The notes beneath the pieces were generated by a model. That model saw only the letters and a program-made list of their open reading frames with translations, searched no databases and was not told where the DNA came from. A stretch of 64,000 nt of DNA from contig CALSTS010000003.1 in the NCBI GenBank assembly GCA_943789335.1, positions 284,774-348,773 on the forward strand, written 5' to 3'. Shown piece after piece: positions 1-10,500 of this stretch (its first letter is position 1; each line of letters starts with the position of its first letter). Origin of the DNA: an uncultured Pseudomonadales bacterium (GTDB taxonomy: Bacteria; Pseudomonadota; Gammaproteobacteria; Pseudomonadales; Pseudohongiellaceae). The position numbers and the translations under genes are program-made.

Positions 1-2672
1 CTCCACCAAATGTCACCGGCAGCCTTCACATGGGGCATGGTTTTCAACAATCCATTATGGATGCCATGACCAGATACCAGCGCATGCAAGGTAAAAATAC
101 TCTCTGGCAAGTGGGGACAGACCATGCCGGCATCGCCACCCAAATGGTTGTTGAAAGACAACTGCAAGCTAAAAACTTAAGTAAGCATGATCTGGGTCGC
201 GAAAAATTTGTCGGCAAAGTCTGGGAATGGAAAGAACAATCAGGCAACACGATTACCAGACAAATGCGTCGGCTTGGCGTATCAGTGGATTGGACCCGTG
301 AACGCTTCACGATGGACAAAGGCCTTTCTGCTGCTGTTGAAGAAGTGTTTATTCGTCTTTATGACGAAGGTTTAATTTATCGTGGTAACCGTTTGGTCAA
401 CTGGGATCCTAAATTACACACGGCTATTTCTGATCTTGAAGTTATTAATGAAGAAGAAAATGGTTCGTTTTGGTACTTTCGCTACCCCCTGGCAAATAAC
501 GCTTTAACTGCCGATGGCAAAGACTATGTCGTAATTGCTACAACTCGTCCTGAAACTATGCTGGGTGATTCTGCTCTGGCGGTACATCCTGATGACGAAA
601 GATATAAAGAACTGATTGGTAAATTTGTCGAACTACCTTTGTGCAATCGACAAATACCCATTATTGCCGATGACTATGTCGATCCTGAATTTGGTACTGG
701 CTGTGTAAAAATTACACCAGCACATGATTACAACGACTATGAACTTGGCAAGCGTCACGACTTACCGTTGATTAATATTCTTACCAATGATGCCTCTCTA
801 AATGACAATGCGCCTAAGGCTTATCAGGGCATGGATCGTTTTGATGCACGCAAGAAAATCATTATTGATATAGAAGCGGCTGGTCTGTTAGAAAAAATCG
901 AGCCGCATAAATTAAAGGTGCCTCGCGGCGATCGCAGTGGTGTAGTGATAGAACCTTATCTGACTAACCAATGGTATGTGGCGATAAAAGAGTTGGCTAA
1001 ACCGGCGATTGCTGCAGTTGAAAATGGCGATATTGAATTTGTACCGAAAAATTGGGAAAACACTTATTTTTCCTGGATGCGTGATATTCAAGACTGGTGT
1101 ATTAGTCGCCAACTTTGGTGGGGACATCGCATCCCAGCTTGGTATGACAATGACGGCAATATCTATGTCGGCCCAGACGAAGCGGCTGTAAGAACAAAAT
1201 ATAAGCTAGCAGCTGATCTTGATTTAACTCAAGATCCTGACGTATTAGATACTTGGTTTTCTTCCGCTTTATGGACTTTTTCGACCCTGGGTTGGCCAGA
1301 TGACACTGAAGAATTAAAAACTTTTCACCCTACCGATGTTCTGGTAACCGGTTTCGATATTATATTTTTCTGGGTTGCCCGCATGATTATGATGACCTTG
1401 AAATTTACTGGCCAAATACCTTTTAGGAAGGTCTATATAACCGGACTGATTCGCGACAGCGAAGGTCAGAAAATGTCGAAATCAAAGGGTAATGTGCTTG
1501 ATCCTATCGATCTCATTGACGGCATTAATCTCGACGCTCTTCTAGCCAAACAAACCGACAGCATGATGCAGCCTCAGTTAGCTCAGAAAATTGAAAAATC
1601 CACTCGCAAGAATTTCCCAGAAGGTATTGCCGCACATGGCACTGATGCCCTGCGTTATACGTTTTATTCTCTAGCCAGCACTGGCCGAGATATCAATTTT
1701 GATATGGGGCGCATGGAAGGTTATAGAAATTTCTGTAACAAAATCTGGAATGCTTCTCGCTATGTGCTGATGAATACCGAAGAACAGATTCCAAATAAAC
1801 CCGAACAATTAGAAGATTTTTCTCAAGCTGATTTATGGATTCAATCTTTTTTTCAACTTACCTTACAAAAAGTTGAAAAAGGCATGCAAACTTATCGCTT
1901 CGATTTAGTTAGCCAAGCAATTTATGATTTCTTTTGGAACGAATATTGTGATTGGTATCTTGAGTTATCCAAGCCTGTTCTCTGGGACGACAATGCCACA
2001 GATGCGCAGAAGAATGCCACTCGCTTCACTCTATTGAATATCCTCGAACAAAGCCTGCGGCTGGCTCACCCTTTCCTGCCTTTTATTACTGAAGAAATTT
2101 GGCACAAAGTTGCCCCCATGCTAGATATCAAAGGTGACTCTATCATGCTACAGCCTTATCCAGTTCAAAACAGCTCAGTCATTGATGCTGGAGTTGATGC
2201 AGAAATCGAATGGGTTAAAGGCGTGATTGTTGCTATTAGAAATATAAGAGGCGAGATGAATATTTCTCCTGCCAAAGCTATACCGGTGATTCTAAGCAAA
2301 GGAAAAGCAACAGACCAACAATACCTGGAATCTAATACTCAATTTTTGACCAAACTTGCCAAGCTTGATTCCATAAGCTGGTTAGATAAACCTGAAGAAG
2401 CTCCGCTTGCTTCAACTCAACTAGTTGGTGATATGGAAGTTCTTGTTCCTATGGCGGGCTTAATTGATGTGAACGCTGAAGAAGATCGGCTCAATAAGGA
2501 AATCGGTAAACTTGAAAAAGAGATCAGCAAACTTTCTGGCAAACTAGGCAATGAAAAGTTTGTTGCCAATGCTCCTGAAGCCGTCGTCAATAAAGAAAAA
2601 GAAAAACTTGATAAAGCTGAGAATTCACTTCATCAACTAAAAGAGCAACTAGAAAAAATTCAATCTCTCTAG
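1..2672 (+). CDS. valS: Valyl-tRNA synthetase (5' end outside window)
   Basis: Class I aminoacyl-tRNA synthetase charging tRNA-Val. The reading frame is open from base 3, and the residues before the first in-window ATG (base 30) form the ValRS signature ending in HMGH (bases 27-38), so the gene starts upstream of the window. The KMSKS loop is intact (bases 1470-1484). Between them lies the CP1 editing domain; after it comes the insertion and anticodon domain typical of gammaproteobacterial ValRS. The last 65 or so residues are a Lys/Glu-rich coiled coil (the tRNA-binding arm). It stops at TAG. The visible part needs no frame correction. Roughly 45-50 N-terminal residues should be missing. Confidence 0.97.
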   Translation, partial: PPNVTGSLHMGHGFQQSIMDAMTRYQRMQGKNTLWQVGTDHAGIATQMVVERQLQAKNLSKHDLGREKFVGKVWEWKEQSGNTITRQMRRLGVSVDWTRERFTMDKGLSAAVEEVFIRLYDEGLIYRGNRLVNWDPKLHTAISDLEVINEEENGSFWYFRYPLANNALTADGKDYVVIATTRPETMLGDSALAVHPDDERYKELIGKFVELPLCNRQIPIIADDYVDPEFGTGCVKITPAHDYNDYELGKRHDLPLINILTNDASLNDNAPKAYQGMDRFDARKKIIIDIEAAGLLEKIEPHKLKVPRGDRSGVVIEPYLTNQWYVAIKELAKPAIAAVENGDIEFVPKNWENTYFSWMRDIQDWCISRQLWWGHRIPAWYDNDGNIYVGPDEAAVRTKYKLAADLDLTQDPDVLDTWFSSALWTFSTLGWPDDTEELKTFHPTDVLVTGFDIIFFWVARMIMMTLKFTGQIPFRKVYITGLIRDSEGQKMSKSKGNVLDPIDLIDGINLDALLAKQTDSMMQPQLAQKIEKSTRKNFPEGIAAHGTDALRYTFYSLASTGRDINFDMGRMEGYRNFCNKIWNASRYVLMNTEEQIPNKPEQLEDFSQADLWIQSFFQLTLQKVEKGMQTYRFDLVSQAIYDFFWNEYCDWYLELSKPVLWDDNATDAQKNATRFTLLNILEQSLRLAHPFLPFITEEIWHKVAPMLDIKGDSIMLQPYPVQNSSVIDAGVDAEIEWVKGVIVAIRNIRGEMNISPAKAIPVILSKGKATDQQYLESNTQFLTKLAKLDSISWLDKPEEAPLASTQLVGDMEVLVPMAGLIDVNAEEDRLNKEIGKLEKEISKLSGKLGNEKFVANAPEAVVNKEKEKLDKAENSLHQLKEQLEKIQSL

Positions 2673-2775
2673 TTTTTGTTCGTGCTTCAATGAGAAAAAG
2701 TAATTTACTCTGTTTTCAACGAAGTATTAGTAAGAGACTTTCCAGACAATTAAGGTCACGAGCGTAGTAGTTAAC

Positions 2776-3342
2776 TTAAGCGCGGGACATGAATTTGCCT
2801 GTTGCAGTGTTTACTTTGATCGTTTCACCTTGCTCCAAATATTCCGGCACCTGCACCTCTATACCGCTAATCAATTTAGCCGGTTTTGTCCTGGCTGAGG
2901 CAGATGCTCCTTTGATAGCCGGTGGTGTTTCAATTATTTCCATATTCACTGATTGTGGCAATTCAATACTAAGTAATTTGTCATCCATGAGCAGAGCAAC
3001 CATACCTTCAGTCGCTTCGGTGATATAACCAAGCTGATCTTCCAATTCACTAGCACTAACTTCATATTGTGAATAATCTTCTGAGTTCATAAATATGGTG
3101 TTATCACCTTCTTGATAAGAAAACTGTATCGGCACTCGCATGCAAGCAGCTTCCTGTAACAAATCATCTCCTTTATAGGATTCATCCAGTTTTTGTTTAC
3201 TTAACAAATTAGTGAAACGCACTTTATATATGGTTGATGCCCCACGTGAGGATGGACTTTTTGCTTCTAATTGCTTTACAGCATGAGGCACGCCATTTAT
3301 CTCTACAACCATCCCTTTCTTTAAATCACTGGCTTTTGGCAT
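2776..3342 (-). CDS. efpL: Elongation factor P-like protein (EfpL/YeiP)
   Basis: Three-domain EF-P paralogue (188 aa) that relieves ribosome stalling at difficult peptide bonds. The KOW-like N-terminal domain carries the loop SPSSRG around residues 30-35, where true EF-P has a modified lysine; an arginine in an extended loop is the mark of the EfpL branch. The C-terminal OB domain holds the family signature GASASARTKPA near residues 143-153. The start is supported by TAGGAGC eight or nine bases before the ATG. It is convergent with valS, with a 100-base gap in which I see no clear terminator. Ordinary EF-P was considered and rejected because of the loop. Confidence 0.92.
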   Translation of the reverse strand: MPKASDLKKGMVVEINGVPHAVKQLEAKSPSSRGASTIYKVRFTNLLSKQKLDESYKGDDLLQEAACMRVPIQFSYQEGDNTIFMNSEDYSQYEVSASELEDQLGYITEATEGMVALLMDDKLLSIELPQSVNMEIIETPPAIKGASASARTKPAKLISGIEVQVPEYLEQGETIKVNTATGKFMSRA

Positions 3343-3622
3343 CTAATTAGCTCCTAGATTACTCTGTAATTCCTGTGAATCATCCGTCACCTTTAAAGCA
3401 TGGCTATAAAGAGGCCTTAATCAATAGAAAAGCAGCACTATTCTAACATATAGCCTTTATGGAACTTTAACCTAATCCAGTATTAATGTTATTATCCCTG
3501 CGCGATTTCAGTGCACTTTTAGATAGCTTAATTAGTTAGCTTAGTCATTAGTTCATTTTTAATTTTTTTGCACTGCAATCTTTTTAACAATATCTTTTTT
3601 TATAATAAAAACACGGTTCCTT

Positions 3623-4048
3623 ATGAATATTAAAATCTTTATTGCTTCATTTATTGTTGCCGCAGTTCTAAGTTTGTTTGCATATCTTGTTAATTTTGAC
3701 AGCCTATTCCCTGCAATAATTGCCTATTTTTGTATCGCTTTAATCAGTGGCTGCCTGACAAGCTTTTGGATCATTCGTCCGCGCTCTGCTCCCTCAGAAA
3801 AGAAACAAAGACGCAGCAGAAAACGTAAAAAAGATCTCGGACCTAAAGAGGTTGGATCTGTAAAATGGTTTAGCGCCAGTAAAGGCTATGGTTTTGTCAC
3901 TAGAGAAAGCGGTGAGGATATATTTGTACATTTCCGCTCTATTGTTGGCAAGGGTCATCGCATTTTACAAGAAGGCGACAAAGTTGAATTCGCTGTCACT
4001 AATGGCGATAAAGGGCTGCAGGCTGAAGACGTTAGCCCTATTAAATAA
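3623..4048 (+). CDS. Membrane-anchored cold-shock-domain protein
   Basis: 141 aa. Two hydrophobic segments (about residues 4-24 and 30-52) are followed by a strongly basic linker (residues 54-74, rich in Lys and Arg) and a complete cold-shock domain (residues 77-141). The domain has both RNA-binding motifs: KGYGFV (RNP1) and DIFVHF (RNP2). This predicts a single-stranded nucleic-acid-binding domain held at the cytoplasmic face of the inner membrane. The better-known CSD-DUF1294 fusions have the reverse order, with the CSD first. It stands alone, with no good Shine-Dalgarno sequence; a TATAAT lies only 17 bases before the start codon. The 280-base gap upstream shows no other gene. Target and role are unknown. 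Confidence 0.85.
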   Translation: MNIKIFIASFIVAAVLSLFAYLVNFDSLFPAIIAYFCIALISGCLTSFWIIRPRSAPSEKKQRRSRKRKKDLGPKEVGSVKWFSASKGYGFVTRESGEDIFVHFRSIVGKGHRILQEGDKVEFAVTNGDKGLQAEDVSPIK

Positions 4049-4089
4049 ACTGCTAACAAATAAGCTGCTGAAAAATAAACTGCTGAAAA
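4043..4089 (+). repeat. Three tandem 15-base repeats after the cold-shock gene
   Basis: Three near-identical copies of a 15-base unit of the form AAATAARCTGCTRAA lie head to tail at about 4043-4057, 4058-4072 and 4073-4089. The first copy contains the stop codon of the cold-shock gene. Each unit carries in-frame TAA triplets. Origin by slippage is likely; no function is evident. Confidence 0.7.
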
Positions 4090-4137
4090 AGAAGCCCAGC
4101 TAACATCAATGATAGGCGTAATTCTTATTGTAGAAGA

Positions 4138-4347
4138 TTAGTAATGCGGCGGCTTTTCGTGCTGCCCCTGCTCTGTTAATAGTCCGGCTTGCTCGTCAAC
4201 TTCAGTGAGGCTATCTTCAAGCAATTTAATTTTCTGTTGCAAATGATCGATTTGTTGCTGTTGACTGACTAATGCATTGTTTAACTCATTAATCGTCTGT
4301 TCCTGGAAGCTAAGTTTACTTTGAAGTTCTATGATTTCGTCTTGCAT
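4138..4347 (-). CDS. slyX: SlyX family protein
   Basis: Small (69 aa), almost entirely heptad-repeat coiled coil rich in Gln, Glu and Leu, ending in the short Pro-Pro-His-Tyr tail that is conserved in SlyX. SlyX proteins are widespread in gammaproteobacteria; their molecular function is not established. The start is supported by AAGAGAA upstream of the ATG. It is divergent from the desaturase gene, with about 110 bases between the two starts. Identification rests on length, coiled coil and tail, all of which fit. Confidence 0.85.
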   Translation of the reverse strand: MQDEIIELQSKLSFQEQTINELNNALVSQQQQIDHLQQKIKLLEDSLTEVDEQAGLLTEQGQHEKPPHY

Positions 4348-4459
4348 AAGTTCTCTTCATTAAATTTCTTGGCATCAAATTGCTTATTTAGGTTTTACTC
4401 TTGAGTAATTTTTGTTTAATAATCGCTATATATAATTAAACCACGACTTTAAGGAAAGC

Positions 4460-5620
4460 ATGCAATTTTCTTCAAAAAAGCCTCCTATTATCTGGACCAA
4501 TCTACTGGTTTTAGGTCTACCTCCAATGATCGCTTTAAGCCTAGTGCCTTGGTACGGTTTTACCTATGGTTATGATTTATTCGAATGGGTATGGTTTTTT
4601 GTCCTTATTACCTTTTGTGAAATGTCGATTACCGCTGGTTACCACCGTCTCTGGTCACACAAAGCTTATAAAGCTCACCCTGTTCTTAAGATATTGTTTG
4701 CTTTAGGAGGAGCCTGCGCCTTACAAAATCATTGTATAGTTTGGGCTTCAGACCACCGCCGACACCACTTATACGTTGATGATAATGCTAAAGACCCCTA
4801 TTCAGCAGGACTTGGATTCTGGTACTCCCATTTTGGCTGGATGATACGAGAATATGAAAGTGTCAAAGATGATTTAAGTAATGTCGATGACCTGTTCAAT
4901 GAGCCAATATTAGTTTGGCAAAAAAAATATTATCTACCACTAACACTACTCATGAATATAGGTCTGCCAGTTTTACTCGGTTACATTAATAGTGACATAT
5001 GGGGAGCATTATTATTACTCGGCTTCTTGCGCCTAGTAGTTAGCCAACAATTTACCTACTTAATTAATTCAGCCGCGCACATATGGGGTTCACGTCAATA
5101 TGACCCAAATCAGACCGCACGTGATAACAGTTTAATTGCGCTATTAACTTATGGTGAGGGTTATCACAACTATCATCATACCTTTGCCTGGGATTATAGA
5201 AATGGGGTCAAGTGGTATCACTATGATCCGACTAAATGGTTTATTAAAGCCTGCTCCTGGTTAAAGCTTACCTCTGATTTACGCGCCTGTTCTAGTTGGC
5301 GGCAAGAACGGACTCGTTTGGAGGTGCAATATCACAGTGCCATGGCTAAATGCGAAGAGCTCATCGATCCAGCTCATTGGCGCAAGCAACTTGAGTCAGA
5401 ATATAAGAATCTATTACAAACTCTGAATCATTGGGCGGAGCTTAGGCAACAGTGGTATGAGCGAAAATCAAAGACACTGCAAAATAAACTCCATGAGATG
5501 GATGCAGCCCATTTACCGCTGCGTTATAAAGAACTAAAAATTCGCTTGCGCAACCAGCGTAAAAATTGGAAGGCCTTGTTAAACGACTTTTCTACGCTTT
5601 CACAGCCTCAGGCTAATTAA
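4460..5620 (+). CDS. Acyl-CoA/fatty-acid delta-9-type desaturase
   Basis: Integral-membrane di-iron desaturase introducing a double bond into acyl chains, probably for membrane fluidity. All three histidine boxes are present: HRLWSH (62-67), HRRHH (99-103) and HNYHH (236-240), and the extra NSAAH at 203-207 is typical of the stearoyl-CoA desaturase family. Hydrophobic segments lie at roughly 10-30, 40-58, 155-175 and 180-200. After about residue 270 there is a charged, helical tail of more than 100 residues, rich in Glu, Arg and Gln, seen in bacterial members but of unknown role. AAGGAAA precedes the ATG. miaE follows after 7 bases, so the two are probably co-transcribed. The exact substrate cannot be read from sequence. 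Confidence 0.93.
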   Translation: MQFSSKKPPIIWTNLLVLGLPPMIALSLVPWYGFTYGYDLFEWVWFFVLITFCEMSITAGYHRLWSHKAYKAHPVLKILFALGGACALQNHCIVWASDHRRHHLYVDDNAKDPYSAGLGFWYSHFGWMIREYESVKDDLSNVDDLFNEPILVWQKKYYLPLTLLMNIGLPVLLGYINSDIWGALLLLGFLRLVVSQQFTYLINSAAHIWGSRQYDPNQTARDNSLIALLTYGEGYHNYHHTFAWDYRNGVKWYHYDPTKWFIKACSWLKLTSDLRACSSWRQERTRLEVQYHSAMAKCEELIDPAHWRKQLESEYKNLLQTLNHWAELRQQWYERKSKTLQNKLHEMDAAHLPLRYKELKIRLRNQRKNWKALLNDFSTLSQPQAN

Positions 5621-5627
5621 GTCATTT

Positions 5628-6203
5628 ATGGATTTTAAGCTAAAACAGAGCAGCCCTCAGTCCTGGCTGGAAACGGTGCTTGGCGATTTCGACCAGTTTT
5701 TGGTTGACCATGCCAGTTGTGAGAAAAAAGCCTCTGGTATGGCAATTTCAATGATCTCCCACTACCCCGACAAACCTATATTGGTTAAAGCCATGCTGGA
5801 CCTCGCAATTGAAGAGCTAAGTCACTTTCGTGATGTGATGGAATTACTTATTGCCAGAGGATTGCCGTCCGGAGCCGACCAAAAAGATCATTATGTTAAC
5901 CAGCTACATAAAGCCATGGGGCAAGGTAGCGAGGCTTACTTATTAGATAGATTATTAATTGCCAGTATTGTTGAGGCAAGAGGAGCTGAGCGTTTCGGCA
6001 TGATTGCCAATGCCTTACCAGACGGGCGATTAAAGACTTTTTATAGTTCAATTACCGAGTCGGAAAATCAACATTATCAACTGTTTTTGTCATTAGCGGA
6101 ACAGCATTGTGATCCCGCCAAGATATCTCCCAGACTTGCTGAACTATTGGATATTGAAGCCAACATCATCCAACTATTACCAGACAGACCTGCATTACAC
6201 TAA
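5628..6203 (+). CDS. miaE: tRNA-(ms2io6A) hydroxylase
   Basis: Ferritin-like non-haem di-iron monooxygenase (191 aa) that hydroxylates the isopentenyl side chain of ms2i6A37 in tRNAs. The Fe-ligand pattern is visible: Glu in the CEKKASG helix, EELSHF, EARGAERF and ESENQHY. It acts downstream of MiaB, whose gene is also in this window (21.6 kb). The start lies 7 bases after the desaturase stop. Length matches the family. No anomalies seen. Confidence 0.93.
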   Translation: MDFKLKQSSPQSWLETVLGDFDQFLVDHASCEKKASGMAISMISHYPDKPILVKAMLDLAIEELSHFRDVMELLIARGLPSGADQKDHYVNQLHKAMGQGSEAYLLDRLLIASIVEARGAERFGMIANALPDGRLKTFYSSITESENQHYQLFLSLAEQHCDPAKISPRLAELLDIEANIIQLLPDRPALH

Positions 6204-6300
6204 GCTAAACGAATTCACTATCATTTGCTGTAATTTCTGGCAGCGAGTACCCTAAACGCGTTACAAGCTCTGTTTTTTAAGCGTTTTATAAGTCTTGGCA

Positions 6301-6306
6301 TATAAT
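6301..6306 (+). promoter_or_regulatory. Possible -10 box for the RND operon
   Basis: A perfect TATAAT lies 50 bases before the first gene of the efflux operon, in the 150-base gap after miaE. No convincing -35 hexamer sits at the right distance, and such hexamers are common by chance in AT-rich DNA, so this is only a candidate. Confidence 0.25.
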
Positions 6307-6355
6307 ATGCAGAACTAAAGCAAAGCTTTTTCAAATTATGGACGACTAAAATAAT

Positions 6356-7564
6356 ATGCTTCTAAGAATACTCTTACCGATCATTATTATAATAGGCTCT
6401 ATTGGAGCCACTGTGGCACTTGTTGCTAATCGGGAACAGCCCGCCCAGGAGGCCTTGACCGAAGCTAGCATCTTGGTGGAGGTAATACTGCCACAAGTTC
6501 GGGACACTTATATTATTGTTTCATCACAAGGGACCGTTGAGCCACGTACGCGAACTAACATTGTTTCTGAAGTTACAGGCAGGGTTATTGAAGTCTCTCC
6601 GGCTTTTGTCGCTGGCGGTTTTTTCCGCAGCGGCGATGTTTTGTTAAAGCTAGATGATCAAAACTATCGAGCAGCGGTGAGCCGAGATGCAGCCTCAGTT
6701 GCAACTGCCCGCAGCCTGCTTGAGCAGGAGCGTGGTCAGGGCGATGTGGCACAACGAGAATGGGATAGGATGTCAGAACAACAGCGCAGTCAAATCCGTG
6801 CCAGAGATTTATACCTACGCAAACCTCAACTGGAAGAAGCTGAAGCGCGCCTTGCATCCGCTGAAAGCGATTTGGAAAAATCTCGTGCTGACTTATCCAA
6901 AACAATAATAATGGCGCCCTATGATGGACTGGTATCTGCTAAAAGTACCGACATAGGCCAGTTTGTTAGCACCGGTTCAGCTATCGCTGAAATATTTGCA
7001 GTTGATTACGCCGAGGTAAGACTGCCTATACCTGAAAATAAAATCCAATACCTAGACTTGCCTTCTAGCATTCAGGAATTCAGTGGCAACGATGATTACT
7101 ATAACTCGGGACCAGAGGTGGATTTAGTCAGTGAAATCGGTGACAGAAGCTTTCATTGGACGGGCCATCTGAGTCGTACAGAAGGCGTGCTGGACACCCG
7201 CACCAGAGTCTTATTTAGTGTTGTTCAAGTCAGTGACCCCTACAATCTTTACAACACTGAACATGAGGAACCTTTGCGCATTGGCACATATGTGAACGCT
7301 GAAATTCAGGGTCAGTTAATGCAAGATGTAATTGTTCTCCCGCGTCACACCTTGCAGGCAAACGACATGATCTGGGTTGCCGACCAGGAAAATCGACTAC
7401 GCTCGCGCGCTGTAGATCTTATAACGACGAATGGTGACGACGTTTATATTAGCGCAGGATTTGAAACTGGCGATAAAGTTGTCATTACACGCATGGAAAA
7501 TCCTTTAAACAGCACGATAGTACAAACAAGGGTTCTGCAAGTATCACAAGACGCTATTAACTAA
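6356..7564 (+). CDS. RND efflux periplasmic adaptor (membrane fusion protein)
   Basis: 402 aa. An N-terminal membrane anchor (residues 3-23) is followed by a biotinyl-lipoyl-like half (about 55-100), a coiled-coil hairpin rich in Glu, Ala, Arg and Gln (about 105-180), the second lipoyl half with the motif MAPYDGLVS (about 186-194), and beta-barrel and membrane-proximal domains. It would link the inner-membrane pump encoded next, starting 30 bases downstream, to an outer-membrane channel not encoded here. The substrate is not deducible. No lipobox is present, so it is anchored by its N-terminal helix. Confidence 0.9.
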   Translation: MLLRILLPIIIIIGSIGATVALVANREQPAQEALTEASILVEVILPQVRDTYIIVSSQGTVEPRTRTNIVSEVTGRVIEVSPAFVAGGFFRSGDVLLKLDDQNYRAAVSRDAASVATARSLLEQERGQGDVAQREWDRMSEQQRSQIRARDLYLRKPQLEEAEARLASAESDLEKSRADLSKTIIMAPYDGLVSAKSTDIGQFVSTGSAIAEIFAVDYAEVRLPIPENKIQYLDLPSSIQEFSGNDDYYNSGPEVDLVSEIGDRSFHWTGHLSRTEGVLDTRTRVLFSVVQVSDPYNLYNTEHEEPLRIGTYVNAEIQGQLMQDVIVLPRHTLQANDMIWVADQENRLRSRAVDLITTNGDDVYISAGFETGDKVVITRMENPLNSTIVQTRVLQVSQDAIN

Positions 7565-7594
7565 CTAAACGTCTTAATTAAGGAGAACTAACTA

Positions 7595-10500
7595 ATGGCC
7601 GAAGTGGAGGAACAAAAAGGGCTCATCTCTTGGTTTGCCCATAACCATGTGGCAGCAAATTTGCTGATGTTCATCATCATCATTGCTGGTTCTTTCTCTG
7701 TTTATAACATAACCAAGAAAGCCAACCCGGATCTGTTTATCCCCGTCATTCAGATTACCATGGTTCTTCCCGGAGCATCACCTGCCGATGTCGAAAGCGG
7801 CATTGTAATCCCGATAGAAAGCGCTTTGGAAAGTGTCGATGGTATAGACCGCATTAGCTCAAGAGCCAATGAAGGCTCTGGTGTAGTCAGCCTTGAAATC
7901 GATGAAAGCTTTGATATCAATGAAGTGCTTAATGAAGTCAAAGTCAATGTTGACTCAATTCTAACCTTTCCAGTTCAAGCCGAACCGGCCAGAGTTTCAA
8001 GAATCATAAACCGCCAGGATGCGATTCGCCTTGCTGTATACGGAGATATGGATCCCATGAGCCATAAAGAACTGGCGCAGGCTCTTCGAAATGAAATGCT
8101 GGAACTTCCTGATATTAATTCAGTCCGCATCGACGGCGTCAGAAATTATGAAATTACTATCGAGGTCTCTGAGGACAGTCTGCTTAAATATGGCCTAACT
8201 TTAGATGATATTGCTCAGCGAATTCGTTTTTCTTCCTTAGATCTGCCTGCAGGATCAATAGAAACCGCTGGCGGAGAAATTCTGGTAAGAACTCAAGCGC
8301 TAGCCTATAACTATCAGGATTTCGATCAGATTGTTCTTATGACAACAAAAGATGGCACCATTCTCACTGTTGGAGATATAGCCAATGTCATCGATGGCTT
8401 TGAGGATTCCGAGGCTTATGCCCGTTTTGATGGCAAACCCACAGTAGAACTGGCCATTCAAACTCTCAGCAATCAAAACGTCTTGCAAGTTACCGAAACC
8501 ATAAGAAATTTTGTCGAAGAACGCCGTGAATCCCTGCCCGAAGGTATTAATATAGATTTGTGGGCAGATACCTCATTCTACCTTGAGGACAGGCTCAACA
8601 TGATGACCGAAAACATGCTCATGGGAGCCCTTTTGGTCTTCCTCTTATTGACCTTATTTTTAGAAGTCAGATTGGCCTTTTGGGTCATTATTGGTATCCC
8701 CATTTGTTTCCTAGGCGCAGTTGCTATGATGCCTAGTATCAATATCGATATTAACCTGATGAGTCTGTTCGGCTTTATTATGGTGCTGGGAATAGTTGTA
8801 GACGACGCAATAATTATTGGAGAAAGTGCACATTACAGTATGACCAAATATGGCCATAGTATAGATAGTGTCGTGCATGGCGCTAATCGTGTGGCCAAAC
8901 CAGCAACCTTTGGGGTTCTAACAACTATTGTTGCCTTCCTTCCCTTAATGATGATTAGCGGCATTATTTCTGCCTTTACAGCAGCAATTGGCGGCGTTGT
9001 TATCTTATGCCTTATTTTCTCTTTAGTTGAGTCTAAACTGATTCTGCCTTCGCATTTGGTTCACTTTGGCAAATCAAACCCGCATGGATGGTTTCATCGC
9101 TTACAGCAGCGTTGTAATAAAGGGCTTGCTTATATTGTCACTCGTTACTACACACCTTTTTTAAAAACCTGCATTAAAAACCGTTATACCACTCTGGCAT
9201 CTTTTGTTGGCATGCTGATATTAAGCGTTGGCTTAATCGGTGGAGGCATAATCAGAGTGGTTTTTCTGCCTGAAATCCCTAGCGATTTCATTCAGGTCAA
9301 CCTCACCATGGTCGAGGGTAGTCCAGAACAACAAACTCGAGATGCCATCAACAAAATGGAAGAAGCAGCCTTATCGCTGAATGGCCAGTTCGAATTCATC
9401 GATGCCGAAACCGAAGAGCTTTCTACTAAAGTACTAGATCACCTTTTAGTCGTAGGAACCGGAGCTGCTTCAGGCCTCGCGGTCATAGAGCTGGACAAAG
9501 ATGTCGCCGGCCAGGTTGATCTTGATTTGATCACAGAATCCATGCGTGATTTTGTCGGCGTTATGCCAGGCATGAAAAACATAGTTTTTTCCAGTTCTGA
9601 TGGCTTTGGCGGTAGTGCAATTTCTTATCAATTAGTCAGCACTAATACTGAAGCCCTCACAGCTGCATCTATTGAACTCGAAACCCAACTTTATACTTAT
9701 ACCGGTCTAATAAATATTACCAATGGCGCCGTCAGCAACAAGGATGAATTACGCTTGCAGATCCTCCCCCGCGCAGAAGTGATGGGATTGAATCTAAACG
9801 ACATTTCGTCGCAGGTACGCAGTGCTTTTTATGGCGCGCAGGCACAAAGATTACAACGCGGCGATGATGAATTACGTGTCATGGTTCGTTACCCCGAGTC
9901 AGATCGAGTTTCAATTGGTGACCTCGAAAGCATGTACATCAGAACGACCGAGGGCGACGCCGTACCATTTTCATCAGTCGCTGATTTCAATATGGAGCAG
10001 GGCTATGCTCAGGTTAATCGAGTTAATGGCGAACGATCCGTAGCCATTAATGCTGATATTATTGCAGCCCAAGTCGAACCAGCAGAAGTTGTTAGCGATT
10101 TAGAAGAAAACTTTTTCCCCCAATTGTTTGCTCGTTATCCCAATGTCAGCTTACAAACTGATGGTGGCTTATCAGTCACTGGCGATTTGGTAAGCGACAT
10201 GATCCGCGGAATGATCTTCGCATTATTTGGTATTTATGCACTGCTTGCCGTACCTCTGCGTTCCTATATGCAACCATTGATCATCATGGGTGTAATACCT
10301 TTTGGCATCGTCGGTGCAATGGTCGGACATATAATTATTGATATGCCGCTAAATTTCTTATCATTTCTTGGCATCATTGCTCTGTCTGGTGTTGTGGTAA
10401 ATGACAGCATCATTTTGATTGATTTTATTAATCGATCAAAAGCTAAAATGTCTTTAAATGATTCTGTCATCAACGCTGGTACAGCCAGATTTAGAGCCAT

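Noticed and set aside
2776-3342. Canonical EF-P
   Set aside because: The loop has SPSSRG in place of the modified-lysine loop, which marks the EfpL/YeiP branch.
3601-3606. TATAAT as promoter of the cold-shock gene
   Set aside because: It lies 17 bases from the start codon with no -35 at a proper distance; chance matches are expected in such AT-rich DNA.
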